Notes: generated by a model not told the origin, from the sequence alone. A stretch of DNA of 64,000 nucleotides from Apodemus sylvaticus (GCF_947179515.1 NC_067472.1:108922506-108986505), one strand, 5' to 3'; positions 34,990 through 47,021 are shown, counted from the first letter of the stretch. Translations and numbers: made by a program.

Positions 34990-37900
34990 GAATCAACAAA
35001 ACCAGGAGCTAGTTTATGAGAAAATCAACAAGATAGATAAACCCTTAGCCAGACTAACCAGAGGGTACAGAGACAGTATCTAAATCAACAAAACCAGAAA
35101 TGAAAATGGAGATATAACAACAGAAACTGAATAAATTCAAAAAAATCATCAGATGCTACTACAAAAACCTATACTCAACAAAACTGAAAAATCTAGATGA
35201 AATGGATGAATTTCTAGACACATACCAGGTTCCAAAGTTAAATTAGGATCAAATAGACCATCTAAACAGTCCCATAACCCCTAAAGAAATAGAAGCAGTC
35301 ATTAAAAGTTTCCCAACCAAAAAAGCCCAGGACCAGATAGATGGTTTTAGTGCAGATTTGTATCAGACCTTCAAGGAAGACCTAATACCAATTCTCTTCA
35401 AACTATTAAACAAAATAGAAAAAGAAGAAACAACCCTATTAAAAAATAGGGTACAGACCTAAACAAAGAATTTTCACCTGAAGAAATTTGGATGGCCGAG
35501 AAGCACCTTAAGAAATGCTCAACATCATTAGCCATTAGGGAAATGAAGATCAAAACAACCCTGAGATTTCACCTCACACCAGTCAGAATGGCTAAGGTTA
35601 AAAACTCAGGAGAAAGCAGGTGTTGGCGAGGATGTGGAGAAAGAGGAACAATCCTTCACTGCTGGTGGGATTGTAAGATGGTACAACCACTATGGAAATC
35701 AGTCTGGTGGTTCCTAAGAAAACTGGGCATGACACTTCCGGGGGACCCTGCTATACCTCTCCTGGGCATATACCCAAAGGATTCCCCAGCATGCAATAAG
35801 GACACATGCTCCACTATGTTCATAGCAGCCTTATTTATAATAGCCAGAAGCTGGAAAGAACCCAGATTTCCCTCAATGGAGGAATGGATACAGAAAATGT
35901 GGTATATATACACAATGGAACAATTCAGCAATTAAAAACAATGAATTCATGAATTTTTTAGGCAAATGGATGGAACTGGAAAATATCATCCTAAGCGAGA
36001 TAATGTAATCACAAAAGAATACACATGGAATGCAATCATTGATAAGTGTATTATTAATTAGCCCTGAAGCTCTGAACACTGAAGATACAATTAGCATATC
36101 AAATGATTCCCATAAAGAAGGAAGAAGAGGGTCCTAATCCTGAAAAGGCTTGATCCAGCAGTGTAGGGGAGTACCAGGACAGAGAAAAGGGAGGGGGAAA
36201 GATAGGAGAATGGATGGAGAGAAGAGGACTTATGAAACATATGGGGGGGGGGGATTGGGAAAGGGGAAGGCTTTTAGAATGTAAACAAAGAATATAGAAA
36301 ATAAATTTAAAAAAATTTTAAAAAAGAAAATAAAAAAAGAGAGAAAAAGAAAAGAAAAAGAAGGAACACTACCCAATTCATTCTATAAAGCCATAATTAC
36401 GCTTATAACTAAACCACACAAAGATCCAACAAAGAAAGAGAACTTCAGACCAATTTCCCTTATAAATATCGATGCACAAATACTCAATAAATTTTCACAA
36501 ACCGAATCCAAGAACACATCAAAGCAATCATCCATCACAATCAAGTAGGCTTCATCCCAGGAATGCAGGGATGGTTCAATATAAGGAAATCCATTAATGC
36601 AATCCACTATATAAACAAACTCAAAGAAAATAACACATAATCATCTCATTAAATGCTGAGAAAGCACTTGACAAAATCCAACATCACTTCATGATAAAAG
36701 TCTTGAAAAGATCAGGAATTCAAGGCCCATACCTAAACACAGTAAAAACAATAAACATCAAACCAGTAGCTAACATCAAACTAAATGGAGAGAAACTTGA
36801 AGCAATCCCACTAAAATCAGGGATTAGACAAGGATGTCCACTCTCTCTCTACCTGTTCAACATGGTACTCGAAATCCTAGCCAGAGCAATTAGACAACAA
36901 AAGGAGGTCAAAGGCATAAAAATTGGGAAGGAGGAAGTTAAGATATCACTATTTCCAGATGATAGGATACATAATCGATCCTCAAAAATTCTACCAGATA
37001 ACTCCTACAGCTGATAAACAGCTTCAGCAAAATGGCTGGCTATAAATGAACTCAAACACATCAGTACCCTTCTTCTACTCAAAGGATAAACAGGCTGAAA
37101 AAGAAGTTACAGAAACGACATGCTTCACAATAGTCACAAATAATATAAAATATCTTGGTGTGGTTATAACCAAGCAAGTCAAACATCTGTATGATAAGAA
37201 CAAGTCTTTGAAGAAAGAAATCGACGACCTTGGAAAATAAAGATCTCCCATGCTCATGGATTGGCAGGGTTAATATAGTGAACATGGCCATCTTGCCAAA
37301 AGCAATCTACAGATTCAGTGCAATCCCCATCAAAATCCCAACTCAGTTCTTCACAGAGATAGAAAAAGCAACTCTCAAATTTATCTGGAATAACAAAAAA
37401 CCCAGGACATCAAAAACTATTCTCAACAATAAAAGAACTTCTGGGGCATCATCATCCTTGACCTCAAGCTGTACTACAGACTGATAGTGTTAAAAACCCG
37501 CATGGTACAGAGACAGACATGTAGATCAATGGAACAGAATTGAAGATCCAGAAATAAACCCACACACCTATGGTTACCTGACCTTTGACAAAGAAGGCAA
37601 AACTATCCAGTGGAAAAAAGACAGCATATTCAATAAATGGTGCTGGCTCAAGTGGCAGCTGGCATGTAGAAGGATGCAAATGGATCCATTCTTACCTCCT
37701 TGTACAAAGTTCAACTTCAAATGGATCAAGGACCTCAACATAAAACTAGATACGCTGAATCTAACAGGAGAGAAAGTGGGAAAGAGCCTTGAACACATGA
37801 GCACAGGGGAAAATTTCCTGATCAGAACACCAATGGCTCAGGCTCCAAGACCAACTACTGACAAATAGGATCCCATGAAATTGAAAACCTTCTGTAAGGC

Positions 37901-39545
37901 AAAGGACACTGCCAATAGGACAAAACAGCAACCCTCTATAGTCATCCTATAGAGGGCTAATATCCAATATACACAAAGAACTTAAGAAGTTAGATTCTAG
38001 AGAACCAAATAACTCTATTAAAAAATGGGGTACATTTGGAGCTAAGCAGAAAATTCTCTACTGAGGAATCTTGAATAGCTGAGAAGCACCTAAAGAAATG
38101 TTCGACATCCTTAGTCATCAGGGAAATGCTAATCAAAACAAGACTGAGATTCCATCTCACACCAGTCAGAATGGCTAAGATCAAAAGCTCAGCTACAGCA
38201 GACACTGGTGAGGATGTGGAGAAAGGGAAACACTCTTCCATTGCTAGTGGGATTGCAAGCTGATGCAACCACTCTGGAAATCAGTTTGGTGGTTCATCAG
38301 AAAATTGGACATAGCACTACCTGAGAACCCAAGTATACCACTCCTGTATATACTCAGAAGATGTTCTAACTTGTAATAAGGACACATGCTCCACTATGTT
38401 CACAGCAGCCACATTTATAATAGCTAGAAGCTGCAAACAACCCAGATATCCCTCAATGGAGGAATGGATACAGAAAATGTGGTACATTTACACAATGGAG
38501 TACTACTCAGCTATTAAAAACAATTGACTTCATGAAATTCTTAGGCAAATGGATGAAACTAGAAAATATCCTGAGTGAGGTAACCCATTCACAAAAGAAC
38601 ACACATGGTATGCACTCACTGATAAGTGGATTATTAACCCAAAGGCTCAGAATACCCAAGATAAAACTCACAGACCATATGAAGCTCAAGAAGACATGAG
38701 ACCGAAGTGTGGATGCTTCCGTACTACTTAGAAGGAGGAACAAAATAATTACGAAAGGTGGAGAGGAGGGGCCTGGGAGGGAGAGAGGAGGGGAAGGGGA
38801 GAAAGGAGGGCAGAATGAGGTGTGGGAGGAGATGGGAAGAAGCACAGGGGGTCAGGAAGTTCAATAAGGTGTGTAGCAGTGGGGATGGGGAACGGGTAGC
38901 CATGAGAAAGTCCCAGATGCCAGGGAAGCAAGAGGTTCCCAGGACCCAACTTGGATGGCATTAGCTGAATACCCCACAAAGGGGAGAAAACCTGTAAAGA
39001 CCATATCCAGAGGATAGGCACGGCCCCCAGTTGAGGGATGGAGCCACCCATCCACCTCAAAAATTTTAACCCAGAATTATTCCTATCTAAAGGAAATGCA
39101 GGGACAAAGAGTAGAGAAGAGACTGAAGGAAAGAAAGGCCACCCAGGGACTGCCCCACCTAGGGGCCCATCCCATCTGCAGACACCAATCCCAGACACTA
39201 TTGCTGATGCCAAGAAGCACATGAGGGCAGGAGCCTTGTATAGCTGTCCCCTGAGAGGGTCTTCTAGTGCCTGACCAATACAGATGTGGATGCGCACAGC
39301 CAAACATCAGACTGAGCACAGGGGCCCCAACGGAAGGAAGAGTTAGGGGAAGGAATGGAGGAGCTGAAAGGGATTGCAGCATCATAGGAAGAACAACAGT
39401 ATCAACCAACCAGAACCCCCCAGAGCTCCCACAAAATACCAACCAAAGAGCACACATGGAGGGACACATGGTTCCAGCTGTATGGAACCATGGCCTTAGG
39501 ATGGCCTTAGCTGGCAACAATTGGAGGGGAGGCCCTTGGAAGAAA
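34990..39545 (+). mobile_element. 5'-truncated LINE-1 with nested L1
   Basis: Plus-strand L1 starting inside ORF2 (endonuclease-RT linker) at about 34,990, interrupted at 35,433-36,352 by another L1, then continuing through RT, the C-terminus (to about 38,530) and the 3' UTR (38,640-39,545). The RT active-site motif, normally FADD, reads FPDD at about 36,952-36,963, and stops are frequent, so it is dead. The 3' UTR ends in the long polypurine tract listed separately. It lies in Nars2 intron 4, antisense to the gene. Confidence 0.88.
35433..36352 (+). mobile_element. LINE-1 3' end nested in the older L1
   Basis: A 5'-truncated L1 starting near the end of ORF2 (a readable piece at 35,492-35,935 includes AEKHLKKCSTSLAIREMKIK), then 3' UTR with a G-run at 36,242 and an A-rich tail. 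The host L1 resumes exactly where it left off. The flanks carry a 16-bp direct repeat with one mismatch (35,417-35,432 agaaaaagaagaaaca; 36,353-36,368 agaaaaagaaggaaca), a target-site duplication. Confidence 0.85.
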
Positions 39546-39847
39546 CAAAGAAACAGAGAGGGGGGGGGGGAGAGATTGAGGGGGAGGAGGAGGGGGAGGG
39601 GGAGGGGAAGAGAGGAAGAGGGGGAGGGGGAAGGGGCAGGGAGAGAGGGAGAGGGGGAGAGGGAAGAGGGGGAAAGGGGGAGGGGGAAGGAGAGGGGGGA
39701 GAGAGGGGAGAGGATGAGAGAGAAAGGGAGAGGGAGAGAGGGAAAGGGAGGGAGGGAGGGGGAGAGGGGGAGGGAGAGAGAGAGAGGGGGAGAGGGAGAG
39801 AGGGAGAGGGAAAGGGGGGGAAAGGGAGGAAGGAAGGAAAAAAAAGT
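39546..39847 (+). repeat. ~300-bp G-rich polypurine tract
   Basis: Almost pure purine (GGGGA/GGA/GA mixture) at the 3' end of the plus-strand L1. It is an expanded form of the L1 3' UTR polypurine segment. It can be written as many runs of three or more G, so G-quadruplex or triplex (H-DNA) structure is plausible. It gives false open frames on both strands. Confidence 0.9.
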
Positions 39848-39879
39848 TAAGTAATCATGAAAGACATAAAAACCAAGTC

Positions 39880-40255
39880 CCAGGTGGGTGAAGTTGTGCA
39901 AGTCTGTAATTCTAGTTACCTGGGAGGCTGAGCCTGGGCCAGCCTGGGCAACTTAATGATATCCTTGTCTCAAAACAAACAAGGGTTAAGAATGTATCTT
40001 TTGCCCACAAGTGCAATGCAAAGTTCCCTAGCATGCTTGGGGCCCTGGGTTCAGTGTGCTGTGTGATATTCTTTAGCATCTAACATGGGGATAATCTCAG
40101 AGACAACAAAAATATTTTTAAAAAATCTTTAAAAAATGATGGCTAAAAGCACCCTTCAGGAGCTCGGCCTGATGACACATGCTAGCTGTAAGGAGACTAA
40201 AGTCAGGAGAATCACAAATGCCAGGAAAGCCTCAGCAACACAGCAAATAATAAAC
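39880..40255 (+). mobile_element. Cluster of diverged B1 and ID/B4 SINE pieces
   Basis: B1-like 39,880-39,995 (gggaggctgagcctgggcca), ID-like 40,005-40,110 (ggggccctgggttcagtgtg) and B1-like 40,155-40,255. Confidence 0.5.
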
Positions 40256-40489
40256 AAAAGTCAAAAAAAGCCAAATCAGTAAAAATGACCAATTTATGTA
40301 CCTAAGAACTTAACAAGCCCTAACAGAGAGACAAACAAAACTAAGCCAAAACACAATAATTGAATTTTAAAACAAACAAACAGAAACCCTGATAAAGCCA
40401 AGGGAAAGGGTCTGAGTCAGAGGAACCAAGTTAAAAGAGGACAGCGTCCCACCACAAACAATGAGAAGACACCGGGGCAATGTTGAAGG

Positions 40490-40815
40490 CTCCGGGCTCA
40501 CGTCTGTAACGTGACTGGGAAAACATCTGAGGTAAGCTGAGAAGACTGGGAAGCTGAGGTAAGAGGAGCGTGGGTTTGAGGCTATCTGGGCTACATGTGA
40601 CTCAAGAGAAGCCTATCTAAAAAGACCTTGTAGCTCAGTGGTTAACTACACTTGTTGCTCTTCCATAGGGTGTTCAGTTCTCTAAGCATGGAGAGTGGCT
40701 CACAGCTGTCTGTAAGTCCAGTTGCAGGGGAATCTGACACCCTGTTCAGGCTTCCACAGGGAACACCTATGCACATATATGAATGCAAAACACTCACACA
40801 CTCATATATACAAAA
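40490..40815 (+). mobile_element. B1 followed by B2/B3-like SINE
   Basis: B1-like to about 40,625 (gtttgaggctatctgggcta), then a tRNA-derived SINE (cttgtagctcagtggttaac). Confidence 0.6.
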
Positions 40816-41216
40816 AAGTCTACCAACCTGAAATTCTATATCCACACAAAGTATTCAAAAATGAAGGTAAAATAATTGTATTTTATAATTGTTTGTATTA
40901 CAGATACAAACTTTCAGGGTCACCGACGCATCCCTTCATAGTGGTGATGCCTTCACGAGCATAGTCATGTCCAGACTCATCAGACCAACACATTCAGGAT
41001 GCACAGTTCTTTATGCCTGTTACTCCTCAACAATGCAATTAAAACACATACAAGGGACGAGAAGGGGGAGGGAGAGGAAACATCCGCAAGTCTGTGACAC
41101 GTAAATTTTATGGAATAGAGTGTTTAGAACAAATGAGATCTTTCAGGAAAATGCTCCAGGCTTACGATTATTCAAATAATGCATTAGAACAAGCGCATGG
41201 AAGCAGAACGCCTTAC

Positions 41217-41357
41217 CCTGAAGTAGGAATGAATAGCAGCTGTGGCTTCACTGCGGACCCTCAATATAGAACCCAGAGCATTAGTCCTACACCTCAGGTG
41301 AGGGTATTGTCTCAGGTACTCCAGAGGATGTCGCTCCTTATACTTTATAGGGAATGC
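41217..41357 (-). CDS. Nars2: Nars2 exon 4 (linker and start of class II core)
   Basis: 141-bp exon (47 codons, residues 125-171) with acceptor ttgggcag|GCATTC and donor TTCAGG|gtaagg; phase 0 at both ends. It encodes FPIKYKERHPLEYLRQYPHL, the conserved hinge of Asn/AspRS, then the long helix GSILRVRSEATAAIHSYF that leads to class II motif 1 and contributes to the dimer interface. The 47-codon length matches the human exon as I recall it. Intron 3 is about 1.63 kb and contains a long CT tract starting about 280 nt upstream of this exon. The sense strand carries (TG)n 135-157 nt before the acceptor. Confidence 0.95.
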
Positions 41358-41491
41358 CTGCCCAAAACATGGGGGAAATTTAGAAGAAAACAAAAACAGA
41401 GAATATTTATTAGAATAGTAGTGCTTTGAGAAGATGCTTTCCCTCTTTATTTTTTTTTTTTAAAAAGTTAATGACATGTATTGTGTATGTG

Positions 41492-41514
41492 CACACACAC
41501 ACACACACACACAC
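41492..41514 (+). repeat. (CA)n microsatellite in intron 3
   Basis: Eleven CA units; the sense strand of Nars2 reads (TG)n 135-157 nt upstream of exon 4. Confidence 0.95.
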
Positions 41515-41633
41515 TCTACACCAAATGTGTGACAATCAGAGAACATCTTGGAGTTGGTGCTCTTTCAACCAGGTAGGTCCCAAGAATCACACTCAGTCAT
41601 CAAGCTCAGCGATAAGCATCGATAGCCTTGGAT

Positions 41634-41703
41634 CCCTCTCCCTCCCTCCCTCCCTCCCTCCCTCCCTCTCTCCCTCCCTCCCTCTCTCCCTCCCTCCCTC
41701 TCT

Positions 41704-41778
<75 letters not shown>

Positions 41779-41786
41779 CCTCCCCT
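41634..41786 (+). repeat. (CCCT)n-(CT)n polypyrimidine microsatellite
   Basis: About 75 bp of CCCT/CT units followed by about 75 bp of pure CT. It lies in Nars2 intron 3, where the sense strand reads as purine, starting about 280 nt upstream of exon 4. Confidence 0.95.
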
Positions 41787-42486
41787 ATTTCTTAACAGAA
41801 TGGACTGTAGCCCAATCGCTTCTACAGGTAAACACAACAGTTGGTGGAGTTAGGGAGATGCTAGGTTACAGCCAGCTTTACTAGTTAGCAGATAAATGAC
41901 TTGATGTCACTCAGGCCTGCCTGTTACTTATCAAGTTTCTACCCATTTTAGCTGTCATTTTCTTACACCTAAAGAGGTTTGCATGTAATTATTCAAAATA
42001 ATTCACTTTGACACATGAGCTCAAAACACTACAGGCATAAAAAGACTTTCTACTACTATACACACACACAGCTGGTATTTCTCCCAATGTCTTGAAAGCC
42101 TACAAGCATAACTGATTAAGGTTGCTTTATTGTTTGTCAACTTGTTATTGTTGTTATTTAAGAGGAAGAGGCAACAGCTTTTTTTCATTTAGCACCATAC
42201 TGAAGATTTGGAAAAAATTAAAGGAAATTATCACTCTAACCAGAAACATTTCCAACTAGCACATACTTAGGTTACAAAGTTAACACAACAAACATCTTTT
42301 CAAACAAAACCTGAAGTTTCAATTAAAGGTAACAGCAAAGTTAAAAAGAACAGCACACTGCTTCTAGTCTTCTCTGTACTTTAGATCTTGGGTAAATACT
42401 GTTTTTTATGTTGTTTAGAAACAGGTATCGCACTTATTAGAGATTCATCAGTAGAGATTCAGAATTCTCCCATGTCTGAATATGTT
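41787..42486. other. Intron 3, no feature seen
   Basis: AT-rich, unique-looking intronic DNA between exon 4 and exon 3. Confidence 0.6.
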
Positions 42487-42489
42487 AAC

Positions 42490-42600
42490 GCTCAGCTGAG
42501 CGAGGGGGTAGCATTTACCCATGGCAGGATCTGGGGTTTGATTCTTAGCACCAGAAGAAGGGCAGGGGATAGGGGATATCACCCATGTACATGTTGAGGT
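42490..42600 (+). mobile_element. ID/B4-like SINE fragment
   Basis: gcgagggggtagcatttacc then ggggtttgattcttagcacc. Confidence 0.5.
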
Positions 42601-42986
42601 GTTGGATTTGGGATTAGGAACAATAAAAGTTTAAAATAAATATATATATAACACTAAATCAAAATAAAAACAACAGAAGACAAGGGACAGTAAGTATGCC
42701 CATTAGATATTTAAAATCAGTTCTAGCAATAAGAAGCCAACGTCTAGAAGATAGACTTCAGAGGGGGCAGGTACCGCAGAGATGCACGGACTAATAAACA
42801 CTTGTTTCCCAGAGGCTGAAGCGATCATTATAATGCTACTTCACGCTAGGCTCTGACGTCTGTTTCAATGATCAGGTAAGTCACAAATGAAACTTGCTCT
42901 AAGTGCCATCCTCTCAACAGACTTGAATAGACACCTCATGCTTTAAATTAAACCTAAACAGCCCCTAAAATTACCAGTAAACATAC

Positions 42987-43107
42987 CTTGGCTTCACAAT
43001 TTCCAATAACCTCAATCTTTTCTGCCTTCAGTTCCACATTTTGCCTCTTGGACTGGCTTTTGACCAGCTGCCCTTGGACTTGCACAGAACTCCCAAAAGC
43101 CAGTTCT
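42987..43107 (-). CDS. Nars2: Nars2 exon 3 (rest of OB-fold)
   Basis: 121-bp exon with acceptor ctatag|AGAACT and donor GCCAAG|gtatgt. Its first base completes Arg84, followed by 40 full codons (residues 85-124). It includes the VQVQGQLVKS and VELKAEKIEVIGNC stretches that close the OB-fold and begin the linker to the catalytic core. It leaves in phase 0. Intron 2 is about 2.37 kb. The open frame runs past both splice sites into intron, so only this part is coding. An oligopyrimidine tract rich in TTGTTTTTG lies upstream of the acceptor. Confidence 0.95.
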
Positions 43108-43339
43108 CTATAGTAACAAAAACAAAAACAACAACTAAGATCAGAAAAGACACTATCAATAGCCTTCATTTCAATTAAAATCTTGCTAAAGTATACAATG
43201 TCAAAAGTACCTTTAGTTAAATAATCTGCAGACACTTGTGCAGGACTAGGACTGTCAAAATGAATTCCTTTTTAAAAAGGGAACAAGGAGAGTTAACAAT
43301 TTGCTCAAGTATTTAGAATTAACAAGTTATATAGCTGTT

Positions 43340-43475
43340 ACGATTTTTGGAGGGAGTGGGAGGAGAAAGGCTTAGAATTCACTCTATAGACCAGGCTGGC
43401 ATGGAACTCAAAGAGATCCACATACATCTGCCTCCCAAGTGCTGGGATTAAAGGCCTATCATGTCTTCTTATCAA
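43340..43475 (-). mobile_element. B1 SINE
   Basis: tatagaccaggctggcatgg and aagtgctgggattaaaggcc; about 235 bp upstream of exon 3. Confidence 0.85.
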
Positions 43476-43654
43476 ATATACTGGCACATACTTTAGGATA
43501 GCAGACTTTATGAAACCTCTGGGGCTAGGGCCCAGTCTGGCTGATGGCACCAATGCCAACGCCCTCCGCCCTCCTGCCTTGACAACATTCAATGGTATCA
43601 CAGGATATTCTTGGTACTACTTTTCACATGAAGGTTTTTTAATTATTTATTTAT

Positions 43655-43795
43655 TTGGTTGGTTGGTTGGTTTTTTGAAGCCCTAGCTGTCCTAGAACTC
43701 ACTTTGTAGACCAGGCTGGCCTTGAATTCAGAGATCTACCTGCCTCTGCCTCCCAAGTGCTGGGATTAAAGGTGTGTGCCACGACCTGGCATGTG
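43655..43795 (-). mobile_element. B1 SINE
   Basis: ctgtcctagaactcactttg and aagtgctgggattaaaggtg; reverse copy. Confidence 0.9.
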
Positions 43796-43899
43796 TATTT
43801 TAAGAAGAGGTCACATGTAGTGAGAATTTTGGTTTCTTTAAAAAACGCAGAAATAGGAGTACACTTTTGTTTTATTCCCAGGCATAGGGATGTGGGGCT

Positions 43900-44352
43900 G
43901 CTTCAGACTGTCCAAAGCAGGTGTGAGTTGCCTTGTGCTTTAGCAGGGCTAAACAGAGCCATGCAACTATTATCCTCACAGATATCATCAGAGGAACACA
44001 AACCTCTTTTTAAAGGTGGTCACAATAGGATAGTGTGCTAGTGGGAATAAGAAGGACCCTCAGAAGCTCATATATTTAAATGTGTTTGAAGATTAGGAGG
44101 TATGGTTGTGTCCTTTGAGGGTACAAAAGTCCAGGCCACTTCCAGTTAGCGCACTCATTCTCTCTATCCCACACTTGTAGACCAAGATTAAGCTCGTATG
44201 ACTGCTCCAGCAGTGTGCATGCCTGCTGCCATGCTCCCCAACATGATGGTCATGGACTCTAACATGAAACTGTTGCCCCCCCCCCAAAAAAGTTTATTCT
44301 TCTATATTTTGCTTTGGTTAAGGTATCACAACAGAAACATAATTAAGACAGA
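43900..44352 (+). mobile_element. URR1-like relic
   Basis: Contains gcctgctgccatgctcccca, catgatggtcatggactcta and the end aacataattaagacag, as in URR1. A C run sits at 44,276-44,284. Intron 2. Confidence 0.55.
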
Positions 44353-44439
44353 TTTTGTCTTTCTGCTCAATTGAGACCCATTAGTCTTTGTAATACGTGT
44401 TACGTATTATGTAATGTTATTCGGGGATTTTTTTGTTTT

Positions 44440-44607
44440 TGTGTTTTTGGTTTTTTTTTTTTTGTTTTTCGAGACAGGGTTTCTCTGTGTAGTCCTGACT
44501 GTCCTGGAACTCACTTTGTAGACCAGGCTGGCCTCGAACTCAGAAATCTGCCTGCCTCTGCCTCCTGAATGCTGGGATTCTAGGCATGTGCCACCACGCC
44601 CGCTGTA
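44440..44607 (-). mobile_element. B1 SINE, young-looking
   Basis: Nearly intact: cgagacagggtttctctgtg, ggcctcgaactcagaaatct, ccaccacgcccg. Reverse copy. Confidence 0.93.
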
Positions 44608-44750
44608 ATGTTATTCCTAACAGTCCTTGGAATAGCAGAATGCTTTTATTCTTGCAGAATTGTGTTCTGCTCCTGAAAGGTTATACTTCAACACAAAATG
44701 CTATTAGTTCTGACATCTGACAATAAGACCATAAAAGTTACAGTTATTCT

Positions 44751-44938
44751 GGGCTGGTGAGATGGCTCAGTGGTTAAGAGCACTGGCTGCTCTTCCAGAG
44801 GTCCTGAGTTCAATTCCCAGCAACCACATGGTGGCTCATAGCCATCTGTAATGAGATCTGATGCCTTCTTCTGGTGTGTCTAAGACAGCTGCAGTGTACT
44901 CAAAAATAAAATAAATAAATAAATCTTAAAAAAAAGTT
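44751..44938 (+). mobile_element. B2 SINE
   Basis: gggctggtgagatggctcag to an A/AAAT-rich tail; internal Pol III A and B boxes are recognisable. Confidence 0.93.
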
Positions 44939-45474
44939 TCAGTTGTTCAAAAATAATTGGTTATTTTCTAGCACTGCGTCAGAAGGTATGAACATAAAAT
45001 TGAATACATCATTTCTAACTTCAAAGACTGAGTCCTTAAAGGAGTGTAGTAAGCTAATAACGAATTGATTTCCAAACAACATTATCCATTCTGTGAAGGA
45101 TGGGTGCAGGATACTATGGGAGCAGAGAAGCACCTGCCACAGTTGCAGGGTATAGACACCAGACGATGTCTAAACTAACAGGTAGAGGGACCAACACGCG
45201 CAAGGTCTAGAAGGCAACAGTTAGGGGAGGTGTGGATAGGTTTAAAAGACTGGAGTAGAGCACGGGTGAGGATGCTGGCATGTGAAGATGTCAGAGCCTG
45301 AAGGCTCCTGATGCCAAGTGTCTGGATTTTTCTTCAAAGATACTTTTCACAGATATGCTTAGAAAGATCAATCATTCCAGTGTCAAAACACTCGATTAGG
45401 GAAGTAGAGAACACTAGAAAAGAAAAATCAAAGAACTCTTTAAAAAACAAAGAGGATAAAACCAATGAACCTAC

Positions 45475-45584
45475 CTACTGTCGAAGCTTGAATCAGCAAC
45501 AACCTGAAGACTTTCCAGAGAAGATCCGTCATTCACGTGCAGGAACAAAACTTCCTTCTGGGCTCTGACGGACCGGACCCATCC
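45475..45584 (-). CDS. Nars2: Nars2 exon 2 (OB-fold anticodon-binding domain)
   Basis: 110-bp exon read on the minus strand, with acceptor ttctttccag|GGATGG and donor GTAG|gtaggt. It supplies residues 48-83 plus two bases of codon 84. The peptide begins GWVRSVRAQKEVLFLHVNDG, the first OB-fold strands shared by class IIb (Asp/Asn/Lys) synthetases, which contact the tRNA anticodon. The entering phase is 0, matching exon 1, and the leaving phase is 2, matching the first base of exon 3. Intron 1 is about 4.46 kb. The short plus-strand open frame over this exon is antisense and not a gene. Confidence 0.95.
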
Positions 45585-45747
45585 CTGGAAAGAAGTATTG
45601 TTAAATGTGAGCCTAAAGTCAAGCACTTTACACTTTCGTTACACATTCAAACAAAGGCTGACAGAGAGATTCACAGTCTTGCCTCAATGTCAGCTGCATA
45701 ACGTGAACTGCTTTTGGCTTATCTGTATGTGAAGAACCAACAGTGTC

Positions 45748-45895
45748 ACGAAGCTAAGTATGGTAGCATATACCTGAGACCCAGCACTTGGGAAGCCACG
45801 GCAAGAAGATCCCAAGTTCGAGGCCGACTTTGACTATGCAGCTAGTCTAGGTCTTAAAAGAAAAAAAAACAAAACCAAAACCAAAACCAAAACCA
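45748..45895 (+). mobile_element. B1 SINE
   Basis: gctaagtatggtagcatata, cccagcacttgggaagccac; tail of (AAAACC)n. Confidence 0.75.
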
Positions 45896-45974
45896 AACAA
45901 AGGAAAAACGTATAATGAAATATACATATTAAAATATCACAATGAAAGAAATCTATTTTTTTAATTCTTGTGGG

Positions 45975-46175
45975 TTCATAGTAGATTTCAAAAACTATTT
46001 GTGTGTCTCTATACATCATGTGTATGGGGCGCCAGGAGAAGGTGTTGGATCCCTAGAGCTGGAGTCACACAGTTAGAAGCTGGCCTATGTGGGTACCGGG
46101 AGCTAAACTCTGTCCTCTTATTCCTCTCAAGGAACAGTGAGTACTCTTAACCACTGAGACATCTCTCCTGCACCT
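45975..46175 (-). mobile_element. B3-like SINE
   Basis: ggatccctagagctggagtc and ttaaccactgagacatctct; reverse copy. Confidence 0.75.
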
Positions 46176-46749
46176 GAAACCTATTTCTTTGTATGTTAAC
46201 CAATACATTAAAATTTTAACATATTATTATCAAAAGCTGCCTCTTGAGCATTTTTTCACATGTGATCTTTTGCTACATTTGCTAGAAAAATTGCTCTGCA
46301 GCAGGGACAGAAATGTTAACACCAAACAAAGATTTATGACAAAAAGAAAAGTCTCATTATGAACATATAGTGATACATCAATTTCAAAGACAGTCTTAAC
46401 TTAAATGACAGGTATGTGCATGTACAAATGAGAAGCCTTCAAGTAGACTGCAAAGACTGCTAACAGCTACATTCCCAACTCAAATTTACCTAGAGAGAAC
46501 AATGTTTTCAAAAACAAAGATACATTGTGGAGTATCCCCTAAATGGATACAGAAAAATACTTCCTACTAACCAGGCTTGTGGAAAACAAGAGATGAGACC
46601 CCCCCACACACACACATACACACTCCTGTTATAACCATGTCTGTCACTCAGCAATACCTACAGGCACTATGACAGGTGTGCCCAAAATACTTTAAGGGAA
46701 AGAGGCACTCTTACTTGTTTTTAAGTTTATTGCTAGTACATAGATAACA

Positions 46750-46880
46750 ATCTAATGTTTTTGTTGCTATTTGTTTTTGAGACAAGGTCTGGAGTCCAGC
46801 ATGGAACTTAAAGAGATGCACCTGCCACTGCCTCCCACCCACCCACTGAGATTAAAGGTGTAGTACCACACTCTACCTAT
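46750..46880 (-). mobile_element. B1 SINE
   Basis: ttgtttttgagacaaggtct and cactgagattaaaggtgtag; internally shortened. Confidence 0.7.
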
Positions 46881-46884
46881 TTTT

Positions 46885-47021
46885 AAGTATGTATGTGTAG
46901 GATATGTAAGAGCAGGTGCCCACAGAGGCCAGAAAAGAGCGCTGGATTCCCTGGAGCTGGAATTATGGTGGTTGAGAACATTCTAGTTTAGGTTCTGCCA
47001 ATGAACTCAGCTCCTCTGTAA

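Noticed and set aside
39267..39854. 195- and 109-codon Gly/Glu/Arg-rich open frames on the plus strand
   Set aside because: A purine-only tract has no TAA/TAG/TGA by composition, so long open frames appear without coding.
39083..39901. 272-codon open frame on the minus strand, Ser/Pro/Leu-rich
   Set aside because: It is the complement of the L1 3' UTR and its polypurine tract; low-complexity artefact.
41426..41884. 152-codon frame with long Ser/Leu/Pro runs and its minus-strand Glu/Arg counterpart
   Set aside because: Translation of the (CCCT)n/(CT)n microsatellite.
44751..44830. Possible tRNA gene (A/B-box-like sequence)
   Set aside because: It is the tRNA-derived head of a B2 SINE with a poly(A)-type tail; the same holds for the other B2/B3 copies.
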